The notes below the pieces were generated by a model. It ran no database searches. It saw only the letters and a list, made by a program, of their open reading frames with translations, and was not told the DNA's origin. 64,000 nucleotides of DNA from Tenacibaculum skagerrakense (lineage in GTDB: Bacteria > Bacteroidota > Bacteroidia > Flavobacteriales > Flavobacteriaceae), in assembly GCF_004345825.1 (NCBI RefSeq), contig NZ_SLXM01000001.1:620001-684000 (forward strand), written 5' to 3'. Position 1 is the stretch's first letter. Every line of letters starts with the position of its first letter. Shown in pieces: positions 32,228-41,412 of this stretch. Made by a program: the position numbers and the translations under genes.

Positions 32228-33928
32228 TTATCCGTTCATTGAAATTAAAAACTCCTCATTATTAATTGATGTTTTAATTCGTTGTTGAATAAATTCCATT
32301 GCTTCGATTGGGTTCATATCTGCTAAATATTTACGTAATACCCACATACGTTGTACCGTTTTTGGGTCTAATAATAAATCATCTCTACGAGTACTAGATT
32401 TAATTAAATCAATAGCAGGATAAATTCTACGATTTGAAATATTACGATCTAATTGAAGTTCCATGTTACCGGTTCCTTTGAATTCTTCAAAGATTACTTC
32501 ATCCATTTTAGAACCTGTTTCTGTTAAAGCAGTAGCAATAATGGTTAAAGAACCACCATTTTCGATGTTACGAGCAGCTCCAAAGAAACGTTTTGGTTTG
32601 TGTAATGCATTGGCGTCAATACCTCCTGATAAAATTTTACCAGATGCAGGAGCAACCGTGTTGTATGCACGTGCTAAACGCGTAATAGAATCTAATAAAA
32701 TAACCACATCATGTCCACATTCAACTAAACGTTTAGCTTTTTCTAATACAATATTAGCTACACGTACGTGTTTATCGGCAGGCTCGTCAAAAGTAGAAGC
32801 AACAACCTCTCCGCGAACACTTCGTTTCATGTCAGTAACTTCCTCAGGACGTTCATCAATTAATAAAACAATTTGATATACTTCAGGGTGGTTAGCCGCA
32901 ATTGCGTTCGCAACATCCTTTAATAACATGGTTTTACCAGTTTTAGGTTGTGCTACTAACATACCACGTTGTCCTTTACCAATTGGAGAGAATAAATCCA
33001 TAATTCTCGTAGATAAAGAACTTCCTTTTTCAGCTAAATTAAATTTATCATTTGCAAATAAAGGAGTTAAGTGTTCAAAAGAAACACGATCTCTAACAAT
33101 GTTTGGGTTTAAACCATTTATTTTAGAAACACGAATTAAAGGAAAGTACTTCTCACCTTCTTTAGGAGGACGAACATTACCTTTTACAGTATCTCCAGTT
33201 TTTAAACCAAAAAGTTTAATTTGAGATTGAGATACATAAATATCATCTGGAGATGATAAATAATTATAATCAGAAGAACGTAAGAAACCATAACCATCTG
33301 GCATCATTTCTAATACACCTTCACTTTCAATAATTCCATCAAACTCATAATCAGGATCACGGTATTTGTTACCGCTTTTATGTTTCGGACCTTGATTTTT
33401 GTTTAGGTGTTTATTATTGTTGTTGTTATTATTTCTGTTCTGGTTATTATTTCTGTTCTGATTGTTATTTCTGTTAGAATTCTGTTGATTGTTGTTCTGA
33501 GAATTCTGAGGTTTTTGATCAGAAGATTTTTGACGCTGATTGTTCTGTTGATTGTTCTGTTGATTGTTTTTTTGAGGAGCACTAGTTGTAGGAGTAATAG
33601 TACTATTGTTTGAAGTTTTATCTTCAGTTTTTACCGTATTAGCAGCTTGTTCAACAGATTTAGAAATGCGTTTTCTTTTCGGTTTTTCGTTCGATTGATC
33701 TGCGTCAGTTGTTTTTTTAGAGGCAGTTGCTTTAACTGCTTCGCTATTATTAGTTTTACTAGGTGCTTTTTCTTTTGGTAAATCTTTATTTGCTTCAGCT
33801 TGAGCATCTAAGATTTTATAGATAAGGTCTAGTTTTTTTAGTTGGCTTATCTTCTTTAAACCAGTAACCTTAGCTATTTCCTGTAATTCAACTAATTTTT
33901 TTGCTTTTAAATCCGATATTTCGAACAT
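32228..33928 (-). CDS. rho: Transcription termination factor Rho with Asn-rich insert
   Basis: Rho is a hexameric RNA-dependent ATPase that ends transcription. The 566-residue protein has an N-terminal SAP-like helical segment ([18 protein letters not shown]), a long low-complexity region rich in Asn, Gln, Lys and Ser (about residues 55-185), the cold-shock RNA-binding domain ([15 protein letters not shown]) and the ATPase core (Walker A in [10 protein letters not shown], Walker B in [17 protein letters not shown]-loop region [15 protein letters not shown]). Disordered inserts of this kind are known in Bacteroidetes Rho; in Bacteroides thetaiotaomicron one drives condensate formation. The extreme N/Q repeats here come from short tandem codon repeats around 33410-33570. 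Confidence 0.95.
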   Translation of the reverse strand: MFEISDLKAKKLVELQEIAKVTGLKKISQLKKLDLIYKILDAQAEANKDLPKEKAPSKTNNSEAVKATASKKTTDADQSNEKPKRKRISKSVEQAANTVKTEDKTSNNSTITPTTSAPQKNNQQNNQQNNQRQKSSDQKPQNSQNNNQQNSNRNNNQNRNNNQNRNNNNNNNKHLNKNQGPKHKSGNKYRDPDYEFDGIIESEGVLEMMPDGYGFLRSSDYNYLSSPDDIYVSQSQIKLFGLKTGDTVKGNVRPPKEGEKYFPLIRVSKINGLNPNIVRDRVSFEHLTPLFANDKFNLAEKGSSLSTRIMDLFSPIGKGQRGMLVAQPKTGKTMLLKDVANAIAANHPEVYQIVLLIDERPEEVTDMKRSVRGEVVASTFDEPADKHVRVANIVLEKAKRLVECGHDVVILLDSITRLARAYNTVAPASGKILSGGIDANALHKPKRFFGAARNIENGGSLTIIATALTETGSKMDEVIFEEFKGTGNMELQLDRNISNRRIYPAIDLIKSSTRRDDLLLDPKTVQRMWVLRKYLADMNPIEAMEFIQQRIKTSINNEEFLISMNG

Positions 33929-34105
33929 TAGTATATTTTTAAATTATAAAAGTATTTTTGAAAAAAAAGGGATTGTTGTCTTGATTTCTTAGTAAGACGC
34001 TTACTAACATTAAGTAATATATAATAAACTTTTGTGAGGTATCCGTCGCAACAAATATAGCCAAATATTTTAATATGCAAAGTTTCTTATTATAAAAAGA
34101 AAATG

Positions 34106-34113
34106 TACATTTG
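34106..34113 (+). promoter_or_regulatory. -7 element of the DUF4293 gene
   Basis: TACATTTG matches TAnnTTTG exactly, 18 nt before the ATG at 34132. Confidence 0.6.
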
Positions 34114-34131
34114 TTGCCCTAACGCATAAGA

Positions 34132-34563
34132 ATGATACAACGAATTCAATCTATATACTTATTATTAGTCGGAATAATTTCTGGCGGATTGACTTTTGTT
34201 TTCAATTTATGGAGTACAGCAGCTACAAAAATCTATTCATTAGATTTATTGGCTACTAATTCAGTAGTAGAAAAAATAGTACCTGTACTATTTTTTATTT
34301 CAGCTCTTTTAGCAATTATTACTATCTTTTTATTTAAGAATAGAAAGTTACAGTTTGTATTAGGGCGTTTAAATATTTTGACAAATCTTTTTTTATTAGG
34401 AGTGTTGGTATATTTATCACTAACGTTATCTGGAGAAGCTTCGGTTTCTGAGAAAGGTATTGGGATGTTCTTTCCTGTTATTATTATTGTATTGCTAGTT
34501 TTAGCAAACAAAGCCATTAAAAAGGACGAAGATCTCGTAAAATCAGTAGATAGATTACGATAA
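34132..34563 (+). CDS. DUF4293 family membrane protein
   Basis: The 143-residue protein has four transmembrane helices and the family start MIQRIQSIYLLLVGIISG, followed by FFISALLAIITIFLFKNRKLQFVLGRLNIL, VLVYLSL and a final ANKAIKKDEDLVKSVDRLR cytoplasmic tail. DUF4293 proteins are nearly universal in Bacteroidetes and often stand next to rho, as here, on the opposite strand. The function is unknown. Confidence 0.9.
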   Translation: MIQRIQSIYLLLVGIISGGLTFVFNLWSTAATKIYSLDLLATNSVVEKIVPVLFFISALLAIITIFLFKNRKLQFVLGRLNILTNLFLLGVLVYLSLTLSGEASVSEKGIGMFFPVIIIVLLVLANKAIKKDEDLVKSVDRLR

Positions 34564-34592
34564 ACCTAACATCTTAGTATATTTAGTGCGAC

Positions 34593-34624
34593 AAAAACCG
34601 AGAAAAATTCTCGGTTTTTTTTAT
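34593..34624 (+). terminator. Terminator of the DUF4293 gene
   Basis: AAAAACCGAGAA and TTCTCGGTTTTTTTT form a 12-bp stem with a 3-nt loop and a long T-run. Confidence 0.9.
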
Positions 34625-34674
34625 ACTATAAATAACTATTTTTGAGTTGTTTAGTTTTATATACTAAGTAGCCT

Positions 34675-34740
34675 CCCTGAGTGCTGTTCTAAGGGTTTTC
34701 CCTTAGAGGCTAAAGGGAAACCCTGAGTGTGTTTTCAGGG
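34675..34740. promoter_or_regulatory. Structured palindromic element upstream of the NarL-type regulator
   Basis: CCCTGAGTG occurs twice (from 34675 and from 34721). CTAAGGG-TTTT-CCCTTAG (34689-34706) and CCCTGA...TCAGGG (34721-34740) are inverted repeats. The second ends 9 bp before the -33 box at 34750, a typical position for an activator or repressor site. Confidence 0.5.
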
Positions 34741-34749
34741 TGTTTGTAA

Positions 34750-34781
34750 TTTGGTAGGATTGTAGTAACGTTATAAATTTG
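34750..34781 (+). promoter_or_regulatory. Canonical promoter of the NarL-type regulator gene
   Basis: TTTG (34750-34753), 20 bp, TAAATTTG (34774-34781): full consensus, with the ATG at 34793 only 11 nt downstream, so the leader is very short. Confidence 0.7.
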
Positions 34782-34792
34782 TAAGTGTAACA

Positions 34793-35452
34793 ATGAGAGA
34801 TAAAATCAGAGTTCATATAGCCGACGATCATGAAGTAGTAATAGAAGGAGTTTCGGCATTGATAAATACAGATGATAGTATTCAAGTTGAGGGCTATTCA
34901 TTAACAGGAAAAGATGTTGTTGAATGGTTTAAGAATAATAAAGCAGATGTTTTAATTCTCGATATAAACATGCCAAAGTTAGATGGTATCGGAGTTTTAA
35001 AAACATTTAGAAACAGAAGCTTTCAACAGAAAACAATTATTCTCTCAGGGTTAAGCGATCCGAAGATAGTTCAGGAAATGATTGCACTAGGTGCTAATGG
35101 TTTTATAGAAAAAGGATCGGCAAGTGAACACATAATACAAGCTATCAAGGCGGTACACAGGGGAGAGCAGTATTATAGTGATGAAATAAAGGACAGTTTG
35201 TTCGATTTATATATAAATGAATCTAAAACTGACGAAGCAATTAAGAGTAGTGTGGCAGATGAGCCACTTACAGAAAGAGAGATTGAGGTGCTTAAATTGA
35301 TAACACAAGAGTTAAGCACGGCAGAGATAGCAGATAAATTAAATATAACTGTTAAAACAATAGAAACACACAGAAGAAATTTATATAAAAAATTAAAAGT
35401 AAAAAATGTAGTAGGTTTGGCAATATACGCTGTTAAAAATAATATAGTTTAA
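34793..35452 (+). CDS. NarL/FixJ-family response regulator
   Basis: The 219-residue protein has a receiver domain (IADDHEVVIEGV, Asp57 in VLILDINMPKLDG, Thr/Ser and Lys in ILSG...GFIEKGS) and a C-terminal LuxR-type HTH (LTEREIEVLKLITQELSTAEIADKLNITVKTIETHRRNLYKKL). It is the likely partner of the HisKA_3 kinase at 36363, since NarL-type regulators pair with that kinase class and only a lipoprotein gene lies between. It carries its own canonical promoter and a palindromic upstream element. Confidence 0.92.
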   Translation: MRDKIRVHIADDHEVVIEGVSALINTDDSIQVEGYSLTGKDVVEWFKNNKADVLILDINMPKLDGIGVLKTFRNRSFQQKTIILSGLSDPKIVQEMIALGANGFIEKGSASEHIIQAIKAVHRGEQYYSDEIKDSLFDLYINESKTDEAIKSSVADEPLTEREIEVLKLITQELSTAEIADKLNITVKTIETHRRNLYKKLKVKNVVGLAIYAVKNNIV

Positions 35453-35501
35453 TTAACCTCCCTTCAATTTTATATAGAGGTTCCCCGTCCTTATATATGT
35501 T

Positions 35502-35510
35502 CCCCCCCCC
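35502..35510. repeat. C9 homopolymer tract
   Basis: Nine consecutive C bases stand in an AT-rich intergenic region between the regulator gene and the lipoprotein gene, after a weak hairpin (AACCTC 35455-35460 with GAGGTT 35477-35482). Such tracts are prone to slippage. Confidence 0.8.
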
Positions 35511-35663
35511 TCGAACTATGTTATAGCAATTGTCAAGCCTTCTACATTTAAACTAAAAGAAAAATCAACTAACCAACCCCTAAAATATTAGTCTCCCATT
35601 AATCTACCCTTTAATTATTCAAATTATAAGAGTTTATTAATCCACTTAAAGTTTTTAGTTACC

Positions 35664-36350
35664 ATGAGAAGAAGTTACTTACCTTTTTTAATGATCCTGT
35701 CTATTCTAATTTCAGCATGTTCAACAGAAGAAAATATGCCTGAAAACAACGACCAACCATTATTAAAATCATACAAATTAAGTAAAGATGCGAACGGTAG
35801 ATATGCTATCGATGTTGATTTAGTTGAAGGTGCTTACACAGAAACTTACAAAGACGAAACAACTAATACTAATACTATTTACGCTTACCAAGGAGAAGCT
35901 GGCAATAGAAGTAAATCAAGCTCAAATACATTAACATTAGATAACAACAAAATTTCGGTTGATGTTTATGAAAATAATGTGCAAAAGAACACAATTTGGG
36001 TTGAAGATGAGAATATTACATTAGCTAAAGGTCAAATAAGCCCTGATTTTCTAGAAGAATATAGTTTAGAATATTTGGGAGGTGGTGAATATGTTTTGGA
36101 TTTTAAAGTAAGAAGTGGAGTTATGGTAAACTTTGAATACAATGCAGATGAAAATATTTATGAAGTGCATTTAAAAGAAGGAACTTCTAACGGATTAAAG
36201 TTTACAAAATTATATAACAAGTCTCCTAATTTGCCGTTAAGAATAGATTTTGTAAATTACATATTAATTAACTCTCAGGCTAGAAGTACAGAAACTTTGG
36301 AATATGCAATGACTAGAGTGCCTAGAACTGGATCTGATGGGGTGTACTAA
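35664..36350 (+). CDS. Lipoprotein of unknown function between regulator and kinase
   Basis: The 228-residue protein has a lipobox (ISAC, Cys19) followed by the acidic linker STEENMPENNDQ. The rest is beta-rich (GRYAIDVDLVEGAYTETYKD, NTLTLDNNKISVDVYENN, LEYLGGGEYVLDFKVRSGVMVNFEYN, ENIYEVHLKEG) with no Cys and no catalytic motif. It lies 12 bp before the kinase gene, so both are co-transcribed; a surface or periplasmic partner or target of the two-component system is plausible. The family is not recognised. Confidence 0.6.
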   Translation: MRRSYLPFLMILSILISACSTEENMPENNDQPLLKSYKLSKDANGRYAIDVDLVEGAYTETYKDETTNTNTIYAYQGEAGNRSKSSSNTLTLDNNKISVDVYENNVQKNTIWVEDENITLAKGQISPDFLEEYSLEYLGGGEYVLDFKVRSGVMVNFEYNADENIYEVHLKEGTSNGLKFTKLYNKSPNLPLRIDFVNYILINSQARSTETLEYAMTRVPRTGSDGVY

Positions 36351-36362
36351 CATTTCTCTATT

Positions 36363-38180
36363 TTGAATAAGAAAATTTTAATATTATTTCTACTATTCAT
36401 ACAAATCAAAGCTGAGTGTTATAACTCGGCTTTTGCTATTAAACTAAGTCAAGAGCAGGAATATAAGGCTAGTGAAAATCAAAGAAATTATGAATTGGCA
36501 AAAATTTATTTTGAAGAAGAAAAATACTCAGCAGCTTTAAAAAAAATATTAGAATTAACAAACCAAGAGTTTAAAGATAAACTATTAGAATTAAAGGTTA
36601 ATTTATTAGCAGGCGAGATTTTTAGAAAGACAGGAAATGTAAGTGAGAGGGAGATTTATGCTTTGGAAAAAACTGATTCAATTTTTAAGAGTAATTTACG
36701 TACACCAATTTTTTTAAATAAGGCTTTACAAATAGCTAATGAATTAAAAAATGAAGAGGAATATGGAATAAGGGCTGAAGATTTTAATAATTATGTTTCA
36801 AGTATATATCATACATTTTCAGTGTTTTATTTAGATGTAAGAAAACCTGATAGTTCCAGATTTTATTCTGAAAAGCTACTTCAAATAGCTAGTGTAAATA
36901 ATAAAATTGAAATACTAAAAGGAAAAGCTTATACGAATATTGGGAAAGGGTATTTTATGGAAAGAAATTTTGTTAAGGCAGAAAAACTTTTTTTAAAATC
37001 TATAGAAATAAACAAACAACTTAATAATGATGTCTCTGTTGCTTTGGCGTTAAATAACTTAGCTTCTATATACATAATCAATGAAGAGTTTCAAAAGGCT
37101 AAAACTTACTATGAAGAAGCCCTAACCTATATTGGTGATAAAAAAACTACTGTAGCTACCCAAAGAAAAGAAATGATATGGGATAATTTAGCTTGGGTAT
37201 TATATAATTTAAAAGATTATAAAGCTTATGATTATGTAACAAAGTCTTACGCTATTCGTGATAGTTTGAAAGAGTTGGTTGAGAAAAATAGATATGAAGA
37301 GATTCAAGCTTTTTATGATGTTAAGTCTGTGAAGCAACAGGAACAAATAAAAATTGAACGGCAAGAACGTAAAACTTGGATTATTGGTGTTACCGGTATA
37401 TTGGTTTCCTTATTGTTATTGTATTTAGCTAATTTATATAAACTAAGACAACGTAGTTTAAGTTTAAAATTATCACAAAGTGAGTTAGAGCAACAACGTA
37501 ATTTAGAACAATTAAAGTCGCAAAGCCAGGTAAAAATATTAAACGCTACAATAGATGGTAAAGAAACGGAGCGTAAGCAAATTGCAGAGATTTTACATGA
37601 TAATGTAAGTGCTTTACTTTCATCAGCAAGCATGCATTTACAAGCTAGTCAAAAACAATTTAAAGATACGGCAGTACCTATAGAATTAGCCAAAACGCAA
37701 GAGATTATAGCCGAAGCTTCACTAAAAATCAGAGATTTATCGCATAACTTAATGTCGTCGGTTTTACTAAAATTCGGTTTAGAGTATGCCGTAAAAGACG
37801 TGGCTAAAAAGTTTTCTAATTCTAGTATAAAAATTAATACAGCTATACATAATGTGTATCGTTATTCTCAAGACTACGAAATAAAAATTTTCAATGTCAT
37901 CCAAGAACTGATTAATAATATTTTGAAGCATAGTCATGCTAAAAATGCTTACATAATCATGGAAGAAGAAGATGATTGTTTAAATATTATAGTAAAAGAT
38001 GATGGTGTTGGTTTTAAAAATAAATTAGAAGAAGACAAAGGTGTTGGTATTAACCAAATTAAAGCCCGTATCCACATGATGAATGGTAGTTTTTTAATAG
38101 AGTCTTCTCAAGGTATGGGAACTAAAGCAATAATTAACATTCCAGTAGTACGCGGAAATTCTAGAGTGTACTCCGCTTAG
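36363..38180 (+). CDS. TPR-containing HisKA_3 sensor histidine kinase
   Basis: The 605-residue protein starts with TTG and a signal-like segment (KKILILFLLFIQIKAECY). TPR units fill about 40-300 (e.g. GKAYTNIGKGYFMERNFVKAEKLFLKSIEI, ALALNNLASIYIINEEFQKAKTYYEEAL), one transmembrane helix lies at about 339-358, then a coiled coil, the HisKA_3 motif ERKQIAEILHDNVSALLSS with His412, and the HATPase domain (VIQELINNILKHSHAKNA, DDGVGF, GVGINQIKARI, GTKAIINIP). This class pairs with NarL-type regulators, as at 34793. Its last 20 bp overlap the convergent phosphoesterase gene. Confidence 0.9.
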   Translation: MNKKILILFLLFIQIKAECYNSAFAIKLSQEQEYKASENQRNYELAKIYFEEEKYSAALKKILELTNQEFKDKLLELKVNLLAGEIFRKTGNVSEREIYALEKTDSIFKSNLRTPIFLNKALQIANELKNEEEYGIRAEDFNNYVSSIYHTFSVFYLDVRKPDSSRFYSEKLLQIASVNNKIEILKGKAYTNIGKGYFMERNFVKAEKLFLKSIEINKQLNNDVSVALALNNLASIYIINEEFQKAKTYYEEALTYIGDKKTTVATQRKEMIWDNLAWVLYNLKDYKAYDYVTKSYAIRDSLKELVEKNRYEEIQAFYDVKSVKQQEQIKIERQERKTWIIGVTGILVSLLLLYLANLYKLRQRSLSLKLSQSELEQQRNLEQLKSQSQVKILNATIDGKETERKQIAEILHDNVSALLSSASMHLQASQKQFKDTAVPIELAKTQEIIAEASLKIRDLSHNLMSSVLLKFGLEYAVKDVAKKFSNSSIKINTAIHNVYRYSQDYEIKIFNVIQELINNILKHSHAKNAYIIMEEEDDCLNIIVKDDGVGFKNKLEEDKGVGINQIKARIHMMNGSFLIESSQGMGTKAIINIPVVRGNSRVYSA

Positions 38181-38664
38181 CCAATTCAATTACCTCCATA
38201 TTTTTTATTTCTCCATTATCCAATTCAAATCGTACCATAGTTCTTATTTTATGAAATCCGTGTTTACCTGCTGCACCAGGATTTATATGTAATAGGTTTA
38301 AACTGTTATCAAATTGAACTTTTAAAATATGTGAATGTCCACATATAAAAATTTGAGGAGGATTCTTTTTTATTTCTTCTCTAACTCGCTGGTTGTATTT
38401 ACCGGGATACCCGCCAATATGCGTAATCCATACTGGAACATTTTCAACTTCAAATTTGTTGTCTAAAGGAAATTCAGAACGAGCTTCTGCATCGTCTATA
38501 TTTCCATAAACACCTCGTAAAGGTTTTAAAGCTTTAATAGTATCGGTTACTTTTAAATCGCCAATATCACCAGCATGCCAAACTTCATCAGCTTGTTTTA
38601 CAAACTTTAAAATTTGATCATCAATATAGCTATGTGTATCCGAGAGTAGTAAAATTTTTTTCAC
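38161..38664 (-). CDS. YfcE/MJ0936-type metallophosphoesterase
   Basis: The protein is a small calcineurin-like phosphodiesterase with the metal motifs LLLSDTHSYID, WHAGDIGD, YGNIDD, ITHIGGYPGKY and ICGHSHILKVQ, the usual order in YfcE-type enzymes (about 165 residues). The frame extends to an ATG at 38679 (MYFRF), but the GTG at 38664 (reading MKKILLLSDTH) fits homologues better; the choice is uncertain. Substrates of the family are cyclic or bis-phosphodiesters in vitro. The 3' end overlaps the kinase gene by 20 bp. Confidence 0.88.
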   Translation of the reverse strand: MKKILLLSDTHSYIDDQILKFVKQADEVWHAGDIGDLKVTDTIKALKPLRGVYGNIDDAEARSEFPLDNKFEVENVPVWITHIGGYPGKYNQRVREEIKKNPPQIFICGHSHILKVQFDNSLNLLHINPGAAGKHGFHKIRTMVRFELDNGEIKNMEVIELAKRSTL

Positions 38665-38831
38665 AAAACGAAAGTACAAAGAATCTAGAATATTTTTTTC
38701 AGTTATTAATGAAGAAGACTTTGAAAAGAGATCTGGTTCTCGAGTATACTATTAAAGTTTTTTTAAGAACTCACTAAAACTCTTAACCAAATAAAATCTG
38801 TAATTTAGCCTTTTTAAAAAATAGCAGTTTC

Positions 38832-39566
38832 TTGAGGTATTTTATAGAACTTTCATACAATGGGAAAAACTATTATGGTTGGCAAATTCAACCAGAAGTA
38901 ATATCAGTACAAGAGAAAATAACAACAGCTTTAAGTACTATTTTAAGAGAAGAAATAGCCATTGTTGGCGCTGGAAGAACTGACTCGGGTGTCCATGCTT
39001 CACAAATGTATGCGCATTTTGATGTTGATAAAGAGTTAGACGAGAATTTCACGTATAAACTAAATGCAATTTTACCAGATGATATTGTCATATATAGAAC
39101 AATAGCTGTAGATGCCGAAGCACATGCAAGATTTGACGCGGTTAGTAGAAGTTACGAGTATAAAATTTGGCTGGGAAGGAATCCGTTTTTATTAGATACT
39201 ACATGGCAGCTTAATTATAAAACCATAGACATTGATGCAATGAATACTGCTGCAAAACTATTGTTTGAATATGAGGATTTCGAGTGTTTTTCAAAAGTAA
39301 AGACAGATGTTTATACGTTTAATTGCACAGTTACAGAGGCTATTTGGAAATTAGAAGGAGAGGAATTAACATTCTATATTTCTGCAAATCGATTTTTAAG
39401 AAATATGGTAAGAGCCATTGTAGGTACTTTACTTGACGTAGGATTAGGCAAAAAGACGGCGGAAGATTTTAGAAATATTATAGAGAGTAAAAATAGAAGT
39501 AATGCGGGAGTATCAGTTCCAGCAAAAGGCTTATTTTTAACAAAAGTTGAATACGATTATATATAA
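38832..39566 (+). CDS. truA: tRNA pseudouridine(38-40) synthase TruA
   Basis: TruA modifies U38-U40 in the tRNA anticodon arm. The catalytic Asp51 lies in GAGRTDSGVHASQMYAHF. The other blocks are YFIELSYNGKNYYGWQIQP, RSYEYKIW, FLRNMVRAIVGTLLDVG and SVPAKGLFLTKVEY. The length of 244 residues is normal. The start is TTG at 38832 (MRYFIELSYNG); no ATG lies close enough. The ABC exporter gene starts 3 bp after its stop, so the two are probably co-transcribed. Confidence 0.95.
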   Translation: MRYFIELSYNGKNYYGWQIQPEVISVQEKITTALSTILREEIAIVGAGRTDSGVHASQMYAHFDVDKELDENFTYKLNAILPDDIVIYRTIAVDAEAHARFDAVSRSYEYKIWLGRNPFLLDTTWQLNYKTIDIDAMNTAAKLLFEYEDFECFSKVKTDVYTFNCTVTEAIWKLEGEELTFYISANRFLRNMVRAIVGTLLDVGLGKKTAEDFRNIIESKNRSNAGVSVPAKGLFLTKVEYDYI

Positions 39567-39569
39567 ACA

Positions 39570-41333
39570 GTGAGTACTACTAAAAAAGGAAATACATTTG
39601 ATATGGAAATTTTTGCAAGGTTAATGAGCTTTGCAAAAAAATACCGTACTCAATTTTGGATTGCAGCATTATCTACTATTTTATTAGCTGGATTTTCTAT
39701 TGCCAGCCCTATCATTTTATATAAAGCAATTGATGATTTTACAGTAACAAAAGATGCAACTATGCTTTTATATTATACCATAGCAATGGTCGTTGTTTTG
39801 TTAGTACAAGTTCTGTTACAATTTTCATTTATATACTATGCTAACTGGGTTGGGCAACATATTATCAAAGACATTCGAACTAAAATTTTTAAGAATGTAC
39901 TTCAGTTTAAAATGACCTATTTTGATAATAATTCTGTAGGGAAGTTAGTAACAAGAGTTGTATCTGACATTGAGACAATTGCCGATTTCTTTTCACAAGG
40001 AGTGTTTATGATAGTTAGTGATGTCTTAAAAATGTTAGCTGCTGTTGTTGTAATGTTTGTAATTAACTGGAAACTCGCTATAATCGCCTTAGCAGTATTG
40101 CCAATTTTAATTTACGCTACCAAATTATTTCAAATTGCCATCAAGAAAACATTTCAAGATGTAAGAAATCAAGTTGCTAACTTAAATGGTTTTGTACAAG
40201 AGCGTGTAACAGGTATGAAAATTGTGCAACTGTTCAATAGAGAAAAAATTGAATACGAGAATTTTAAAGAAATTAATAACAAACATAAAGAAGCACATGT
40301 TAAAACAGTTTGGTATTATTCTATTTTCTTTCCAATTGCAGAAATTTTATCATCAATAGCCATCGGTTTAATTGTTTGGTATGGAGGTTTAGAAGTATTA
40401 GGGAACAAATTGATTACTGTTGGCGCTATCATCAGTTTTATACAAATGGCACAAATGTTATTCAGGCCATTACGACAAATAGCTGATAAATTCAATCAAT
40501 TACAAATGGGAATTGTTTCTGGTGAGCGTGTTTTTAAAGTAATCGACACAGAAAGTTCTATTGATAAATCTGGAGATATAGATGCGAGTGGTTTACAAGG
40601 AGATATTACTTTTAAAGACGTTAGATTTAGTTATGTTAAAGGAGAAGAAATATTAAAAGGAATTAATTTTACCGTTGAAAAAGGAGAAACAATCGCAATT
40701 GTAGGATCAACAGGAGCGGGTAAATCAACTATCATAAATTTAATAAGTCGTTTTTATGAATTAGATAGCGGAGAGATTTTAGTCGATGGAGTTCCTGTAG
40801 AAGATTATAATATCAATTCGTTACGAAATCAAGTAGCCGTAGTGTTGCAAGATGTATTCTTGTTTTCAGATTCTATTTTAAATAACATTACTTTGAAAGA
40901 TGAAAATATTTCATTAGAAGATGTAAAAGAAGCTGCAAAACAGATTGGTATTCATGATTTTATTGAAAGTTTACCTAATGGTTACGATTATAATGTAAAA
41001 GAAAGAGGCGCAATGCTTTCTTCTGGTCAGCGTCAGTTGATAGCTTTTTTAAGAGCCTATGTAAGCAGCCCGAGTATTTTAATATTGGATGAAGCAACAT
41101 CATCAGTAGACACGGAATCGGAACAAATGATTCAATATGCTACCGATAAAATTACTAAAAATAGAACATCAATAGTTATTGCGCACCGATTGGCAACCAT
41201 CAAAAAAGCAGATAAAATTTTAGTGATGGATAAGGGTACTATTGTAGAACAAGGAACTCATAAACAGCTGTTAAAAAAAGAAGGATATTATCGAAATCTT
41301 TATGAAAAACAATTTAGTGCAGAGGTAATATAA
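39570..41333 (+). CDS. ABC exporter, fused permease and ATPase (MsbA/LmrA-like)
   Basis: The 587-residue half-transporter has six transmembrane helices (about 30-320) and a nucleotide-binding domain with Walker A GSTGAGKSTI (near 379), Q-loop VAVVLQDVFLFSD, signature LSSGQRQ, Walker B SILILDEATSSVD and H-loop VIAHRL. It should function as a homodimer or with another half-transporter, exporting lipids, drugs or peptides; the substrate is not readable. The start is GTG at 39570. An internal ATG at 39603 is an alternative. Confidence 0.93.
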   Translation: MSTTKKGNTFDMEIFARLMSFAKKYRTQFWIAALSTILLAGFSIASPIILYKAIDDFTVTKDATMLLYYTIAMVVVLLVQVLLQFSFIYYANWVGQHIIKDIRTKIFKNVLQFKMTYFDNNSVGKLVTRVVSDIETIADFFSQGVFMIVSDVLKMLAAVVVMFVINWKLAIIALAVLPILIYATKLFQIAIKKTFQDVRNQVANLNGFVQERVTGMKIVQLFNREKIEYENFKEINNKHKEAHVKTVWYYSIFFPIAEILSSIAIGLIVWYGGLEVLGNKLITVGAIISFIQMAQMLFRPLRQIADKFNQLQMGIVSGERVFKVIDTESSIDKSGDIDASGLQGDITFKDVRFSYVKGEEILKGINFTVEKGETIAIVGSTGAGKSTIINLISRFYELDSGEILVDGVPVEDYNINSLRNQVAVVLQDVFLFSDSILNNITLKDENISLEDVKEAAKQIGIHDFIESLPNGYDYNVKERGAMLSSGQRQLIAFLRAYVSSPSILILDEATSSVDTESEQMIQYATDKITKNRTSIVIAHRLATIKKADKILVMDKGTIVEQGTHKQLLKKEGYYRNLYEKQFSAEVI

Positions 41334-41347
41334 TTCCCTCTGTTTTA

Positions 41348-41378
41348 TTTGTTTAGTTTAACCAAAATGCTACATTTG
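41348..41378 (+). promoter_or_regulatory. Canonical promoter of the repeat lipoprotein gene
   Basis: TTTG (41348-41351), 19 bp, TACATTTG (41371-41378): full Bacteroidetes consensus, 34 nt before the ATG at 41413. Confidence 0.7.
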
Positions 41379-41412
41379 TTACTCAATCACAAAAACTTAA
41401 AATACATAAACC

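Noticed and set aside
33407..33613. Plus-strand frame opposite the Asn-rich part of rho, with runs of Ile and Val
   Set aside because: It is the antisense translation of the low-complexity rho codons (AAC/CAA repeats read as valine and isoleucine codons) and has no start signal or neighbour support.
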